Of a stretch of 64,000 nt of DNA, positions 1-8,774 are shown piece after piece. This stretch comes from Priestia megaterium (GTDB lineage: Bacteria > Bacillota > Bacilli > Bacillales > Bacillaceae_H). Each line of letters begins with the position of its first letter. Positions within the stretch are counted from its first letter, which is position 1. Both the position numbers and the translations under genes were made by a program. Location: assembly GCF_023824195.1 (NCBI RefSeq), contig NZ_CP085449.1, positions 1-64,000 of the forward strand, read 5' to 3'. The notes under the pieces were generated by a model. It worked only from the letters and a program-made list of their open reading frames with translations, was not told the DNA's origin and made no database searches.

Positions 1-759
1 ATGTATCGGGCTATGGTAGCTGAAGATGATAAAGATTTACGTTTAAGTATTTGTGAATTCATAGAAAGTAACGGTTATAGGGTTATTGCTCAGATAGGGG
101 ACGGCAAAGAGGCTTTCCGCCAAATACAGAGAAATAAACCAGAAGTATTATTTATAGATATAGACCTTCCTAATATGAGTGGAATTGAAGTGGCCAAAAA
201 AGCACATGCTCAATTTCCCCACTTGGCTATTGTGTTCATTACTGGTTACCGTGAATACGCTTATGAGGCGTTTGAAATTGATGCGGTAGACTATTTAATT
301 AAACCATTTAATTACGAGAGATTTTATGATTGCTTTCGAAAAATTGATCTTTATCTCAATAAAGAAAAAGAAAGGATGCAATTTTTGGCTATTCAGAATA
401 GAAAAAGTTTAGAGTTAGTTAATTATGAAAATATTATGTACATTGCTTCAGAAAATAAATGTACATCAGTTTATGTATTTGAAGAAAAAAAGGTGAGAGT
501 AATTAGAACTTCAGAAACGTTAAAAGAAATGGAAGCACGGTTAGATCATGATATTTTTGTGCGCACACATCGAAGCTACATTGTCAATATTAAATACATA
601 AAGCGAATTGATCCTTCTGGTCAATCATATATAATTTACTTAAATCACACGTCCTCTTTTATTTATTTAAGTAAAACATACCTTCCAAGTTTATATACAT
701 ACCTTTGCATTAAAAATAAAAACAATAAAATTGGTTCTCGTGCAAAAGCCACTTTTTAG
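1..759 (+). CDS. LytTR-family response regulator
   Basis: Cytoplasmic two-component response regulator that binds DNA through a LytTR domain. Residues 1-120 form a receiver domain: acidic pocket EDD near residues 8-10, phospho-acceptor Asp in FIDIDLP near residue 53, conserved Lys in YLIKPFN. The C-terminal half (about 140-240) has the LytTR pattern with FVRTHRSYIVN. The ATG is the first base of the window, so its ribosome site and any kinase partner lie outside. MYRAMVAEDD is a normal receiver start, so I read the gene as complete. It resembles LytT/AgrA-type regulators, but the agrBDC operon of this window is 57 kb away, so pairing with it is only a possibility. Confidence 0.85.
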   Translation: MYRAMVAEDDKDLRLSICEFIESNGYRVIAQIGDGKEAFRQIQRNKPEVLFIDIDLPNMSGIEVAKKAHAQFPHLAIVFITGYREYAYEAFEIDAVDYLIKPFNYERFYDCFRKIDLYLNKEKERMQFLAIQNRKSLELVNYENIMYIASENKCTSVYVFEEKKVRVIRTSETLKEMEARLDHDIFVRTHRSYIVNIKYIKRIDPSGQSYIIYLNHTSSFIYLSKTYLPSLYTYLCIKNKNNKIGSRAKATF

Positions 760-864
760 CAACATACTTATGATCAATTGGGTCTGCTGGGAGGGTTGTA
801 CTACAAGGGTCTATCAATAGAAGCATAGGGAACCGGTTTCCTTAAAGTTCCTAGCTTTGTAAGC

Positions 865-893
865 TTTAAAGGATCTTCAAAAGAAGATCCTTT
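865..893. terminator. Hairpin terminator
   Basis: A near-perfect inverted repeat (AAAGGATCTTC, loop, GAAGATCCTTT) lies between the regulator gene ending at 759 and the minus-strand oxidase-like remnant. It can end transcription from either side. Confidence 0.5.
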
Positions 894-1310
894 AAACTTA
901 ACCTATCAAGGGTTTTCATACAAAAATTATATCCATTTAAAAAACGCCCTAACAATCCTAAATTCCCCCCTAAAGAGTAAATCACATTCTTAATTACTAT
1001 CCGTTTTCCCCCAAGGGTTCCTGGCAATCGTGCCCCTAAAGGTGTTTTGAGTTTTCTAGAAGGAATCGATCGTAACAAAAACCATTTACTACTATTAACG
1101 GCTAAAATACAGACCCGATTATTATATTCAAGCTCCCGTGACATTTTGGGAGTGAAAATTTAAAAATAAAAAACCTTTTGGCTCATCTTCGCTGAGTATT
1201 AGTGACCCAATTGGAGTAACATATGGAGTTCCATCTGAAGTTACAGTGGCAAATGAGAATTGAAATGGCTGGTAAGCAATGTCTTTCCAAGTGTTTCAGT
1301 GATTAAATGG
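866..1310 (-). pseudogene. Frameshifted pyridoxamine 5'-phosphate oxidase-like gene
   Basis: I recognise an FMN-binding split-barrel (PNPOx-like) protein in two frames. The upstream part (about 1310-1165) reads QPFQFSFATVTSDGTPYV then TPIGSLIL, matching the usual FATV..DG.PHVTPIGS start of the family. The downstream part (1144-866) reads MSRELEYNNRVCILAVNSS then KWFLLRS and RLPGTLGGKR, the usual middle of these proteins. One frame change near 1150-1160 (CACTCCCAAAATG) separates them. Further upstream (about 1310-1390) the frame breaks again. Either a decayed gene or a sequencing frameshift. The family assignment rests on motif memory only. Confidence 0.45.
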
Positions 1311-1379
1311 GTTGCATCATTTGAACGATAAAAGTCCCATGTGGCGATAGTAAAACATCCTTGACGTATTTTCGTTCTT

Positions 1380-1594
1380 TCACCCGATCTCCCCTCTACT
1401 CCACAATATGAAAGAAGGGGGCCTTTTCAGTTCCTTTCCCCCTTTCGAACGAACCTTTTAAAAAGTTCCTGACGAGAGATCTTTTTTCTTTTGTCATTTC
1501 ATCAATCTTTTTCATTGCAGTTGTACTTATCTTTCGTATTATTATATCTATTACATTTGTTCCTTTCCTGTAAATTGTGGTTACCTAATACAAA
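1380..1594. other. Intergenic stretch
   Basis: AT-rich stretch with no ORF that I trust. It leads into the inverted repeat that opens the iteron segment. Confidence 0.4.
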
Positions 1595-1620
1595 AGAGAG
1601 AAGAGCATAAGGGGTTTTTG
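1595..1620 (+). repeat. Left arm of 26-bp perfect inverted repeat
   Basis: This 26-bp sequence (starting AGAGAGAAGAGC, ending GGGGTTTTTG) is the exact reverse complement of 2381-2406. The two arms bound about 0.8 kb that holds both iteron families. Two short hairpins follow at once: CTATCAC/GTGATAG at 1621-1639 and GGCTAGGC/GCCTAGC around 1638-1656. It could be the edge of a replication origin or a terminal repeat of a small element. Confidence 0.75.
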
Positions 1621-1686
1621 CTATCACAGGGCGTGATAGGCTAGGCAAAGCCTAGCAAAATCGTGATATCACCGAAACCTTCAAAG

Positions 1687-1758
1687 TGGCGACTCTCTGG
1701 CGACTCAAAAACGGTGTCTGGCGACTTTCTGGCGACACATTGGCGAGTCTGTGGCGAC
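1687..1758 (+). repeat. 11-bp-phased TGGCGAC iterons
   Basis: TGGCGAC (once TGGCGAG) occurs at 1687, 1698, 1719, 1730, 1741 and 1752. The spacing is exactly 11 bp except for one gap of 21-22 bp where a copy seems lost. Phasing at one helical turn is typical of sites bound cooperatively by a replication initiator or partition protein. The region lies 1.8 kb upstream of the Rep-like gene. Function as an origin is inferred. Confidence 0.7.
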
Positions 1759-2187
1759 ACCTTTTTTTTCACTTCATGGTTAAATCTTGTTACTTTTCAT
1801 TCGATTTTTGGAGCTTTTCTTGTAAACTTTTTTTTCATCCTCATAGAGCTGAATGCTTTCATCACTCGATTGAATCACGTCTTTTTTCATCGCAATTTGT
1901 GATTCCGCATCAGATTTTCCATAGTTTTCCATTCCCTTTTTGACAAAGGCTTTTTCTAACTCATGTGAACGTGAAAAGATAAATGTTAATGGCCTGTGAA
2001 CCTTCATGTTTTTAGAACAGTCATTGTTTATAGAATAAAAATCCATTCATAAATGATAAAAGAGCACGCATAAATCACTTATATTGTAAGTAAAAACAAA
2101 TGGCTATTTTAATCATGAACATGCGAAAAAAATAAAAAAAACCGCCTGCTTCTGTCTTATTTTTTCAAAAAAACACTTCAAAATGAA

Positions 2188-2312
2188 CTGGCCCTTGAGG
2201 GGACATTTATCAACTATGAAGGGTCGGTGAAGGGGTTTCTAGCACAAATGTTGTGATCACTGAAGGTGCGGTGAAGGGACTGTCCTGCAATTTGAGGGTG
2301 CGTTGAGGGGGT
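2188..2312 (+). repeat. Second iteron family (GGTGCGGTGAAGGGG-like)
   Basis: Four related G-rich motifs occur near 2190, 2221, 2263 and 2295: TTGAGGGGAC, GGGTCGGTGAAGGGG, GGTGCGGTGAAGGGA and GGGTGCGTTGAGGGGG. Spacing is roughly 30-42 bp. They lie inside the same inverted-repeat-bounded segment as the TGGCGAC iterons. Confidence 0.55.
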
Positions 2313-2380
2313 TCTTGCAAACATTTCCTTGTACCCAAGATTTTGTTAGGCTCTGCCTAACTCCACGCAGCCTGTGGGGA

Positions 2381-2406
2381 CAAAAACCCCTTATGCTCTT
2401 CTCTCT
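2381..2406 (-). repeat. Right arm of 26-bp perfect inverted repeat
   Basis: Exact reverse complement of 1595-1620. A short hairpin (TTAGGC/GCCTAA, about 2346-2360) lies just inside it, mirroring the hairpins inside the left arm. Confidence 0.75.
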
Positions 2407-2449
2407 ATTTTTAAAAGGGCACCACTATTTTGGGAATTTCAAATAAAAT

Positions 2450-2713
2450 ATGGAACTTAAAATAAGAAATGTTGATTCTACTACTGTTAAAAAAATTGAT
2501 GAGAAAGCAAAGAAACCTGATCAATCATGACAGCAATTTTCAAAGAATCAGGTTCACACATTAGCTATTTTTAATCAACAATTCGACCGAGAAGGGCCTC
2601 TTAAAAATTTAATTAAAGTCAAAAGTAAGACGATGGAACGTTGTGTAATTTCTATGGAAAACTTAAATGATATGTTAAAAGAATTGATGAGGAAGTATGG
2701 GGATGATGAATAG
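2450..2713 (+). pseudogene. Ribbon-helix-helix-like small plasmid protein with internal stop
   Basis: The frame starting at ATG 2450 reads MELKIRNVDSTTVKKIDEKA, typical of a ribbon-helix-helix DNA-binding N-terminus. It then meets TGA at 2528-2530 and continues open for about 60 codons to TAG 2711-2713 (FNQQFDREG, MENLNDMLKEL). The stop stands where the family often has Arg (S-R-Q-Q-F), so a CGA-to-TGA change explains it. Proteins of this type accompany replication or mobilization genes on Bacillus plasmids (inference). Broken as sequenced. Confidence 0.5.
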
Positions 2714-3584
2714 AAAGGCCGGATGATTTCACTCGATATAGTCACATATTAATACATTCAAGATTACATGCTTAAAAACAAAATTAGATATCCTGGCGAC
2801 GCTATATCTGACATTTGTAATAGATTCAAATATAAACAAAAAAAGAATGGAACTGCACTAATTTTCTCATAAGTACGCTCACCACTTGGGGCTCCTAAAT
2901 TTCCAATAGGACCATTTCCCCCTTACATATTAATAAAAAAAGTAGCTTCTACATTTATAAGAAGAAGCTGCCTATATCATACTTTTGGAATTTTGCATAG
3001 TGTCATTTTTTATAGTCCCTTTTTAGAAAAAGGACTATAAAAAATGGCACTACCCAGAATGATTATTTACTATTACCATTGAAGTTGTATTAATTCATTA
3101 AATTTCCAAAGATAATAAAAACTAAATATCATAACATACTTTAGAATACTTGAGGAGATGAAATTTTTTTCCCCTCCCCTACTCTAAAAAACTCATATAT
3201 GATAAAGGTGATTCCTGCAGTAATATAGAATCACTCATAGCTAAATATACTTGTTTTGATATATTTTGCTAATTTTTATTGAATTATGAGACTACTTAAC
3301 GCTATAATAAAACTAACAAAAACGTGCGGATAGAAAAAAGACTCCAACTGTTTAAGTAGTGTACTCGCACTCTTAAACCGTTCCTCCTAGTTACAGTAGG
3401 AAAAACACTTGTCGAAGTCTCTTGTTAATGGTTTTAGTTTTTCTATAAAATAAAACTTATGGCTTTATTTTATACGAAATTGACATCTATTTCAAGGGCT
3501 TAGTTCATCAAAATCACGGCATTGTTTTCCTTTCATAAGGGAGACAGTGTCTTTTTTGTGTTCCCAAAAGGAGAAGATGAACAA
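2714..3584. other. Non-coding stretch upstream of the Rep-like gene
   Basis: No convincing gene. A short hairpin (AGCTTCT/AGAAGAAGCT, about 2942-2968) is followed by a long, nearly perfect stem-loop at 3000-3050. A further hairpin (AAAATAAAA/TTTATTTTAT, about 3447-3475) sits about 110 bp before the Rep-like start. These could be terminators or elements controlling Rep expression. Confidence 0.5.
3000..3050. terminator. Long stem-loop (about 24-bp stem)
   Basis: GTGTCATTTTTTATAGTCC is followed after a short loop by its near-perfect complement GGACTATAAAAAATGGCAC, with T5/A5 runs at the tip. The stem is longer than a usual terminator and could instead be an antisense or structural element of the replication region. 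Confidence 0.5.
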
Positions 3585-4871
3585 ATGACAAAGCTCTTTA
3601 CCTGCTATTTACAAGATGTAAATACCTTCAATGGACGATTCACATGGTTATGGAAAGAAAAACCGACCCTTCGTAAAAAGAAAGAAGCGTTTTTAGAAAC
3701 CCTTCGTACTTACTTTAAACAACAACAAGTAGCTCTACATAAAGTATTCCCTAAAAAACGTATGGAAATGTTAGATTACGTGATTTATAACCTTGTTGCT
3801 ACAGGCATTCAAGCCATTCACTCAAAAACACTCATGAAAAAATTTGAGGTATCCCAAAGTACCGTTTCTCGCTTTGTAAAATCATTAAAGGAAACACCGT
3901 TTATGATCGTGGCACGTTATATCAAAGAAGATACAACAGGTGCTCATCCTGATAGCTATGTATTTATCCTTAAAAGCCATACGAATTTTGATCAAATTTG
4001 TGAGGAAATCTTTTTTGACCATGACACAACAGGTGTTCAAACGCTTCAACAAGAAGAAATGACAACTCCTGTGACAACTCCTGTGACAAGTCCAGAAAGT
4101 GCTGAAAACGTTGATACACCAAGCTTTGAGGGCGAAAAAACATCGTCCCCCTTTATTAACCTTGATTTACCTAAAAATCATTTAAATAATCATTTAATAT
4201 CTGCTTCACAGTCATTTGCTTATATCAAAGGTGTGCCTAAAAAAGTAAATAATGTGTACGCAAGTAAATATGGTCATCAACTAAAAGATTTTTATGCGCG
4301 TATTCAAAATGCTGCAAAAGCTGTAAAACGAGATACAGAGATTGAGATTGTCAAAGAGCAAGTTCATGAAGTCGCTTATACAGCCATTGTAGGCTTAGAT
4401 AAATATGTTCATGAGGCCAATCATAAGGGTACTACCCTATCACTGGATGAAATGTGCCGTCTTGTTTATCAAATTGCTTACAATCAATTTACCAATCTAC
4501 TAAAAGGAAATACAGAAGATCAACCATCTGAGTCAGACATACATACTGAAGCTGAAACAGCAGCTTTATTTACGCCTAAACATATCATCCGTAAGGAATT
4601 GGTTCCTGCTTGGTTAAAAGCTGAACAGAAGCAAAAAGAGTCCACACAAGAAACTGCTATTTCTCTGGATCAACAGCTTGAAATGATTCAATTAAAGCAA
4701 GATTTAGGGCAAGAACTAACGCCGGAAGAAGAAAGCTTACTTCAAGAGCACAGTACGACATACAGTTCGTTAGAAATGGCGCAGCTGAAACAAGATCTTG
4801 GACAAGCCTTAACACCAGAGGAACAAGCTTTATTGCACCAACAGGACCAGTTAAAAGGCTCAGTTTCTTAA
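3585..4871 (+). CDS. Winged-helix plasmid replication-type protein
   Basis: Probable plasmid replication or maintenance DNA-binding protein. The start at 3585 is chosen because AAAGGAG (3567-3573) sits 11 bp before it; an earlier ATG at 3522 has no ribosome site. Residues 60-140 contain a helix-turn-helix (TLMKKFEVSQSTVSRFVKSL). The middle is polar (Thr/Pro-rich around 170-200). The C-terminus carries a 25-residue tandem duplication: LEMIQLKQDLGQELTPEEES, then LEMAQLKQDLGQALTPEEQA. No HUH or primase motif was seen. Position downstream of the iterons and upstream of SSB/ParB-like genes suggests the initiator, but I cannot name a Rep family with certainty. Confidence 0.6.
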   Translation: MTKLFTCYLQDVNTFNGRFTWLWKEKPTLRKKKEAFLETLRTYFKQQQVALHKVFPKKRMEMLDYVIYNLVATGIQAIHSKTLMKKFEVSQSTVSRFVKSLKETPFMIVARYIKEDTTGAHPDSYVFILKSHTNFDQICEEIFFDHDTTGVQTLQQEEMTTPVTTPVTSPESAENVDTPSFEGEKTSSPFINLDLPKNHLNNHLISASQSFAYIKGVPKKVNNVYASKYGHQLKDFYARIQNAAKAVKRDTEIEIVKEQVHEVAYTAIVGLDKYVHEANHKGTTLSLDEMCRLVYQIAYNQFTNLLKGNTEDQPSESDIHTEAETAALFTPKHIIRKELVPAWLKAEQKQKESTQETAISLDQQLEMIQLKQDLGQELTPEEESLLQEHSTTYSSLEMAQLKQDLGQALTPEEQALLHQQDQLKGSVS

Positions 4872-4978
4872 TCAAAAAGTGAAGAAACCCCTTAGAAGCT
4901 GATGTTTAATTAGGGTATTATTATTTAGAAATATGTTCTAAATAATTAATATATAAATCTATGTAGGAGGAGATCACG

Positions 4979-5746
4979 ATGCCACATAAAATGACACTAA
5001 CAGGATCTGCGACAGGTCCATTACGAGAATACGATCGCTACGTTGCCTTTGATATGCGTGAAAAAGGCTCTCCATCTGCGCCTAAAGGTCTGAAGAAGAG
5101 TACGTTTATTTCGTATACCGTGTTTGTTGCGAAGAAAGCCTTTAATAAAACAGGACTGACAAAAAAGAGTATTATGCATGAAAAAATCTTAATTCAAGGG
5201 GAACCAACGTTAGATATTCCCATTGACGAGTGCCCTGGGGAAATTGGTATTATCTGCTTCCAGATTACCGTTCTCCCGAATAAAAATGATAAAGAAGCCA
5301 ATGATTCAAAAGATAAAAAAGAAGCGAAACAAGAGGTTTCTAAGGCACAACAAGAGGTTGCAGCTACCAAGCAGGAAGAAAAACAAGATCCTGTTTCTCA
5401 GACTGTAGAAAAAGAAGCTAAAACTATACAGCCAGAAGTGAAAGAAACGCCTGTTCAAGAGCAAAAGGCTGCATCACAACAGAAACAGCTACCTACTCAG
5501 CCAAAAGGGACACAGGATATCGTGAATTTTGATGAAATTATCGTTCCTGAAGCCTTCTTAAAGACACGTCCAAACCCTGTGAAAACAGAAGAAGTCATTG
5601 AATTTGTGAAGCGTACAGGACACCTTGACAAGCCGTTAACGATTGAGAAAGAATCGAAGGTATTAAAAGATGGCTATCGTCGTTATATTGTGGCCAAAAC
5701 CATGAAAATGGACAAAGTTCCGGTTGTCTATGAATATCAAAAATAA
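4979..5746 (+). CDS. SSB-like domain fused to ParB/sulfiredoxin-like domain
   Basis: A 255-residue protein with two parts. Residues 1-100 look like an OB-fold related to single-stranded DNA-binding proteins (MTLTGSATGPLREYDRYVAF near the start, then a segment with HEKILIQGEPTLDI). Residues 105-180 are a charged Gln/Lys/Glu linker. Residues 185-255 match the ParB/Srx N-terminal domain (IIVPEAFLKTRPNPVK, then LKDGYRRYIVAKTM, equivalent to the GxRRyxA box). AGGAGGAGATCACG precedes the ATG. Likely acts on single-stranded DNA or in partition or replication of the plasmid. It probably forms an operon with the Rep-like gene and the next ORF. The domain reading is from motifs, not a search. Confidence 0.6.
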   Translation: MPHKMTLTGSATGPLREYDRYVAFDMREKGSPSAPKGLKKSTFISYTVFVAKKAFNKTGLTKKSIMHEKILIQGEPTLDIPIDECPGEIGIICFQITVLPNKNDKEANDSKDKKEAKQEVSKAQQEVAATKQEEKQDPVSQTVEKEAKTIQPEVKETPVQEQKAASQQKQLPTQPKGTQDIVNFDEIIVPEAFLKTRPNPVKTEEVIEFVKRTGHLDKPLTIEKESKVLKDGYRRYIVAKTMKMDKVPVVYEYQK

Positions 5747-5768
5747 CGTAATATCTAAGGAGGCAGCT

Positions 5769-6638
5769 ATGAATACCAACTATATGTCAGAGTTTGGACT
5801 GCAAACATGGGCTTATCATCTAACCTTATGTTGCCCCTATGATTTAGGTCATTTATCGCCAGATGATCGAAGATATAATATTTACGTGGCTACTCTTATC
5901 CCAAAATTAAGTATAGATGAAGATTCTGTCCAATTCTTTGAAAATTATATACGTTTTGATGTCATTGTTGGAACAGGCGAACATACTTCAAGGGAGACGC
6001 TTGACGTTTCCGTCTTTCCAAGTGTTATCCCAGGATTTGATCACAGGGAATTTGAATTTGAATATGAGCAGCCACGTAAAGCAATGGTATTTACAGGGTG
6101 GGAAAAGGGTGTTATCGAGTTAAGTCTTTTTCAAGTCTATCGTGAGCATTCAAAGTATTACCTAGATACAGAGATCGTTTATATTGGGCAGGCATTTGGA
6201 GAAAATGGAGAACGTCTTCCTGCTGAAGAGTTAATGTCTGATCCTACGTTACAGAAGTTAGAAGCAGATCTTTTACGTGAATATCCAGAAAAAGATCTAG
6301 CCCTTCTATTATTAGAGTTCAAATCACAATTATTAGAGGAAATAGATAGTGAGGACGAAGATCTAACTCAACTACAAGAGATCACAAAGAATCCTCCTCT
6401 AGAATTAAATAATCAAATCTTAGACGCAACAGAAGCAGCTCTAATCAATTATTTCAAACCTGAGTACAATAAGAAACTCAACAATGATTCTCCTAGTGTA
6501 GAAGCTCACGGGTTACATTATCGTTCCGTCACTGTACAGGTTCATCCCGATATTATGGGATTAAAGCTATTCTCAAAGGAAAAGACATACCTATCAAATG
6601 AGCGCATTGTCTTTTCTAATTTACATTCAAAGAACTAA
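5769..6638 (+). CDS. GIY-YIG-like protein of a plasmid operon
   Basis: Starts at ATG 5769 behind TAAGGAGG (5757-5764), not at the earlier in-frame ATG overlapping the previous gene. The N-terminal 130 residues are of unknown type. From about residue 135 the order YIGQAFGENG ... EAALINYFKPEYNKKLN resembles a GIY-YIG nuclease module, where YIG opens the fold and E..LI.YF.P.YN closes it. The first GIY tripeptide is not clear (EIVYIG). It follows the SSB/ParB-like gene by 22 bp, so the two are likely co-transcribed. Catalytic activity is uncertain. Confidence 0.5.
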   Translation: MNTNYMSEFGLQTWAYHLTLCCPYDLGHLSPDDRRYNIYVATLIPKLSIDEDSVQFFENYIRFDVIVGTGEHTSRETLDVSVFPSVIPGFDHREFEFEYEQPRKAMVFTGWEKGVIELSLFQVYREHSKYYLDTEIVYIGQAFGENGERLPAEELMSDPTLQKLEADLLREYPEKDLALLLLEFKSQLLEEIDSEDEDLTQLQEITKNPPLELNNQILDATEAALINYFKPEYNKKLNNDSPSVEAHGLHYRSVTVQVHPDIMGLKLFSKEKTYLSNERIVFSNLHSKN

Positions 6639-6841
6639 AAAATTTGATTTAAAGGTGTAAATAAAAAAGCAATATCTTATAAACGTACCATAGTTTTTAA
6701 ATATCTCTGTATGTACTCTATGCAGAGATTTTTTATATGCAAATTGCTTATGAGTACTTAATTACATTTAAGTTCAACTTTAGTTTAACTAAAAACAGGT
6801 ATAGTAATCTTGGTTTCACTAAAACTCTCGAAATTTAAATT

Positions 6842-6863
6842 GAGTTTAACTAGAGTTAAACTC
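6842..6863. promoter_or_regulatory. Perfect 22-bp palindrome (GAGTTTAACT-AG-AGTTAAACTC)
   Basis: A perfect palindrome lies just before the ATAACGC repeat cluster. Related AGTTTAACT words occur at about 6778-6795. Candidate operator or partition-protein site. Confidence 0.5.
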
Positions 6864-6864
6864 A

Positions 6865-7405
6865 TATAACGCTATGCGTATGACGGCGTTATATAAAACG
6901 AACCTTTTTATATGAAGGTTTTTTAGGTCGTATGACCCTTCATAAAACGCTATGTAGCGAATAGCGTTATTTAAAACTTTATTAACTCCCTGAAAATATA
7001 AGTGAATGAAGGATTACATGTAACGCATAACGCATAGCGTATGGTGGCGTTCTTGATAAAAAAACCTTTTGTTAAAGGTTTTTTTATTTAATTGTAGAAG
7101 TTTATATAACGCATTATACTGGCAGGCGTTATATAAAAATAGTTGTAACTCTAGTTAATATACTTTTCTCATAAAAAGAGACATAGTGGAAACTAAAGAG
7201 TGTTATAAAAATATTCAGTAAGAACTCAAAGGGTAGAAAAGTTACAAAAAAATGCATTAAAAATAAAGATAATCTTCTTTGCAGAACCTATCTCTTTAGG
7301 CGTAACGCTATCCGCATAACGCCGTTTTAATTAATTTTCGTTGATATATTAAGGTTATTTCATTTAATATTAGAAAAGTAAAACGAGGTATAACGGGGGG
7401 CGTTT
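6865..7405. repeat. Cluster of ATAACGC...GCGTTAT inverted repeats (candidate centromere)
   Basis: At least five imperfect inverted repeats built from TAACGC/GCGTTA occur at 6865-6894, 6942-6970, 7021-7051, 7103-7135 and 7300-7325, with a partial copy at 7384-7400 just before the next gene. The first and fourth have the same arms (TATAACGC, GCGTTATA) and a 13-bp spacer. The cluster lies directly upstream of the MerR/RacA-like gene, as expected for a plasmid parS or an autoregulatory operator. The rest of 6639-7410 holds no gene. Confidence 0.65.
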
Positions 7406-7410
7406 TTGTT

Positions 7411-7971
7411 ATGGAAGAGAGAGTGTATTGGACGGGCGAGGCAGCAGATATGGTAGGGATTGGAACATCTACTATTCGTAAATATGCACTTGCATTAGAA
7501 GCAAAAGGATACAATATTCAGCGTAATGATAAACAGCAAAGAGCTTTTACGAAAAAGGATGTTGCAGCTTTAAAAAGGATAGTGGAGCTAACTCAAGCAG
7601 GCGTTATGACGTTAGATAGCGCCGTGAATACAGTTATTACTGAATTTACAGAAGTAGATCCAAGTGAGGAACAAAAGAACGAGGATAATGCTGGTGAAAA
7701 GATCTATTCTGCTAATGATGTAGCTGCTATTTTAGAACATGTAAAAAAGCAAGATGAGCGACTAGATAGGATAGAACGTTTTAACCGTGAATTAATTACG
7801 CGTCTGGATGAGCAAACAAAGTACATAACGGAAAGTATTAACAAAAGAGATGACCAGATAACAAGTGCTATTAGAGAGCTTCAGGATACAAAAAGGCTTA
7901 TAGCAACTAGCGCAGAAGAAAAAGCAGAACATCCCAAAGGGTTTCTTTCCAAACTTTTTGGGAAGAAATGA
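7411..7971 (+). CDS. MerR-type DNA-binding, coiled-coil partition protein (RacA/DUF3967-like)
   Basis: 186 residues. Residues 1-60 are a MerR-like helix-turn-helix (WTGEAADMVGIGTSTIRKYA). Residues 105-170 form a heptad-rich coiled coil (VKKQDERLDRIERFNRELIT), and a short basic amphipathic end follows (FLSKLFGKK). This architecture is that of RacA-like and DUF3967 proteins, which bind DNA clusters and anchor or segregate them. The adjacent inverted repeats are the obvious binding region. No ParA-type ATPase is next to it. Role in plasmid segregation is inferred from architecture and position. Confidence 0.7.
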   Translation: MEERVYWTGEAADMVGIGTSTIRKYALALEAKGYNIQRNDKQQRAFTKKDVAALKRIVELTQAGVMTLDSAVNTVITEFTEVDPSEEQKNEDNAGEKIYSANDVAAILEHVKKQDERLDRIERFNRELITRLDEQTKYITESINKRDDQITSAIRELQDTKRLIATSAEEKAEHPKGFLSKLFGKK

Positions 7972-7975
7972 AACA

Positions 7976-8008
7976 AAAAAGACCTCCATAGATAAGAGGT
8001 CTTTTTTT
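7976..8008 (+). terminator. Intrinsic terminator
   Basis: AAAAGACCTC, a short loop, then GAGGTC followed by a T run, 5-35 bp after the partition-protein stop. Confidence 0.8.
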
Positions 8009-8293
8009 ATTGGGAAAATTATCTTTTTATATAATATTAAAACTATAGCATATTCGTAACAAAGACCGCCCATTATGTATTAGTGTATAAGGCGGTCTTA
8101 ACTGTATTCATGCTATATGTTTATGACAAAAATATCGACAATATTCTATAAGCTTATAGGTATTAAGATGATTTTTTCCTATTTCTTTTTAAATCATATG
8201 ATAGGTAGCTTGTACAATATGAATAAATTTGAATAAATTTGATTATATAATCCCAAATTTGGCCATTTTACTAATATAGAGGAGGCGTAGAAA

Positions 8294-8521
8294 ATGTTAT
8301 GGTGGAAAAACCCTAAGAGGTCCAAATTTGGAAAGTGGCTTGATTCAGAAGGAATTCAGCAAACAGATTTTGCTACAAAGAGTAAAGTTTCTAGAAATAC
8401 AGTTTGGAAGCTTTGTAACGATAAAAATTACATACCTAGTGCATACATTTTAAAAAAGGTTATGAACGCTGTGAGGAAAGTAGACAATAATAAACATCCA
8501 AAAGATTTTTTTGACATATAA
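8294..8521 (+). CDS. Small XRE/Cro-type helix-turn-helix protein
   Basis: 75 residues behind the strong ribosome site AGAGGAGGCG. A helix-turn-helix spans about residues 20-60 (QQTDFATKSKVSRNTVWKLC), followed by a basic tail. Short Cro-like repressors of this kind usually control plasmid copy, phage or nearby genes. It has its own terminator and stands alone between intergenic stretches, so its target is unknown. Confidence 0.7.
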   Translation: MLWWKNPKRSKFGKWLDSEGIQQTDFATKSKVSRNTVWKLCNDKNYIPSAYILKKVMNAVRKVDNNKHPKDFFDI

Positions 8522-8544
8522 AAAGGCACAATAATTGTGCCTTT
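8522..8544 (+). terminator. Intrinsic terminator
   Basis: Perfect stem AAAGGCACAAT/ATTGTGCCTTT directly at the stop codon of the small helix-turn-helix gene. Confidence 0.75.
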
Positions 8545-8711
8545 ACTTATTATCATCTGCATTTAAACGTAATGACCCTCTATACTAACTAATAGAAGGT
8601 CATTGATCCGTGCCTGCCTGTCACTAGTCAACCCTCGGAAGGTGACATCTCTATTCTTATCCAAAATAAACATAATCTAAACTGGCTATATAAACATATA
8701 TCTTCATTTCT

Positions 8712-8739
8712 AGTTAACATAAAACTTTTTATCGGTAGA
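8712..8739 (-). repeat. dif-like site d1
   Basis: On the minus strand: XerC-type half TCTACCGATAA, centre AAAGTT, XerD-type half TTATGTTAACT. First copy of the array. It bounds the XRE-regulator unit (8775-9197). Confidence 0.8.
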
Positions 8740-8773
8740 AAAAAAGCCTTTACACTGAGGCTAAAGGCTTTTT
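8740..8773 (-). terminator. Intrinsic terminator of the XRE regulator
   Basis: AAAAAGCCTTT and AAAGGCTTTTT form a stem just after the stop of the minus-strand gene at 8775. Confidence 0.75.
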
Positions 8774-8774
8774 C

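Noticed and set aside
1663..1943. Two overlapping plus-strand ORFs of about 80 residues
   Set aside because: They run through the 11-bp iterons, giving repetitive Trp/Arg translations, and have no ribosome site.
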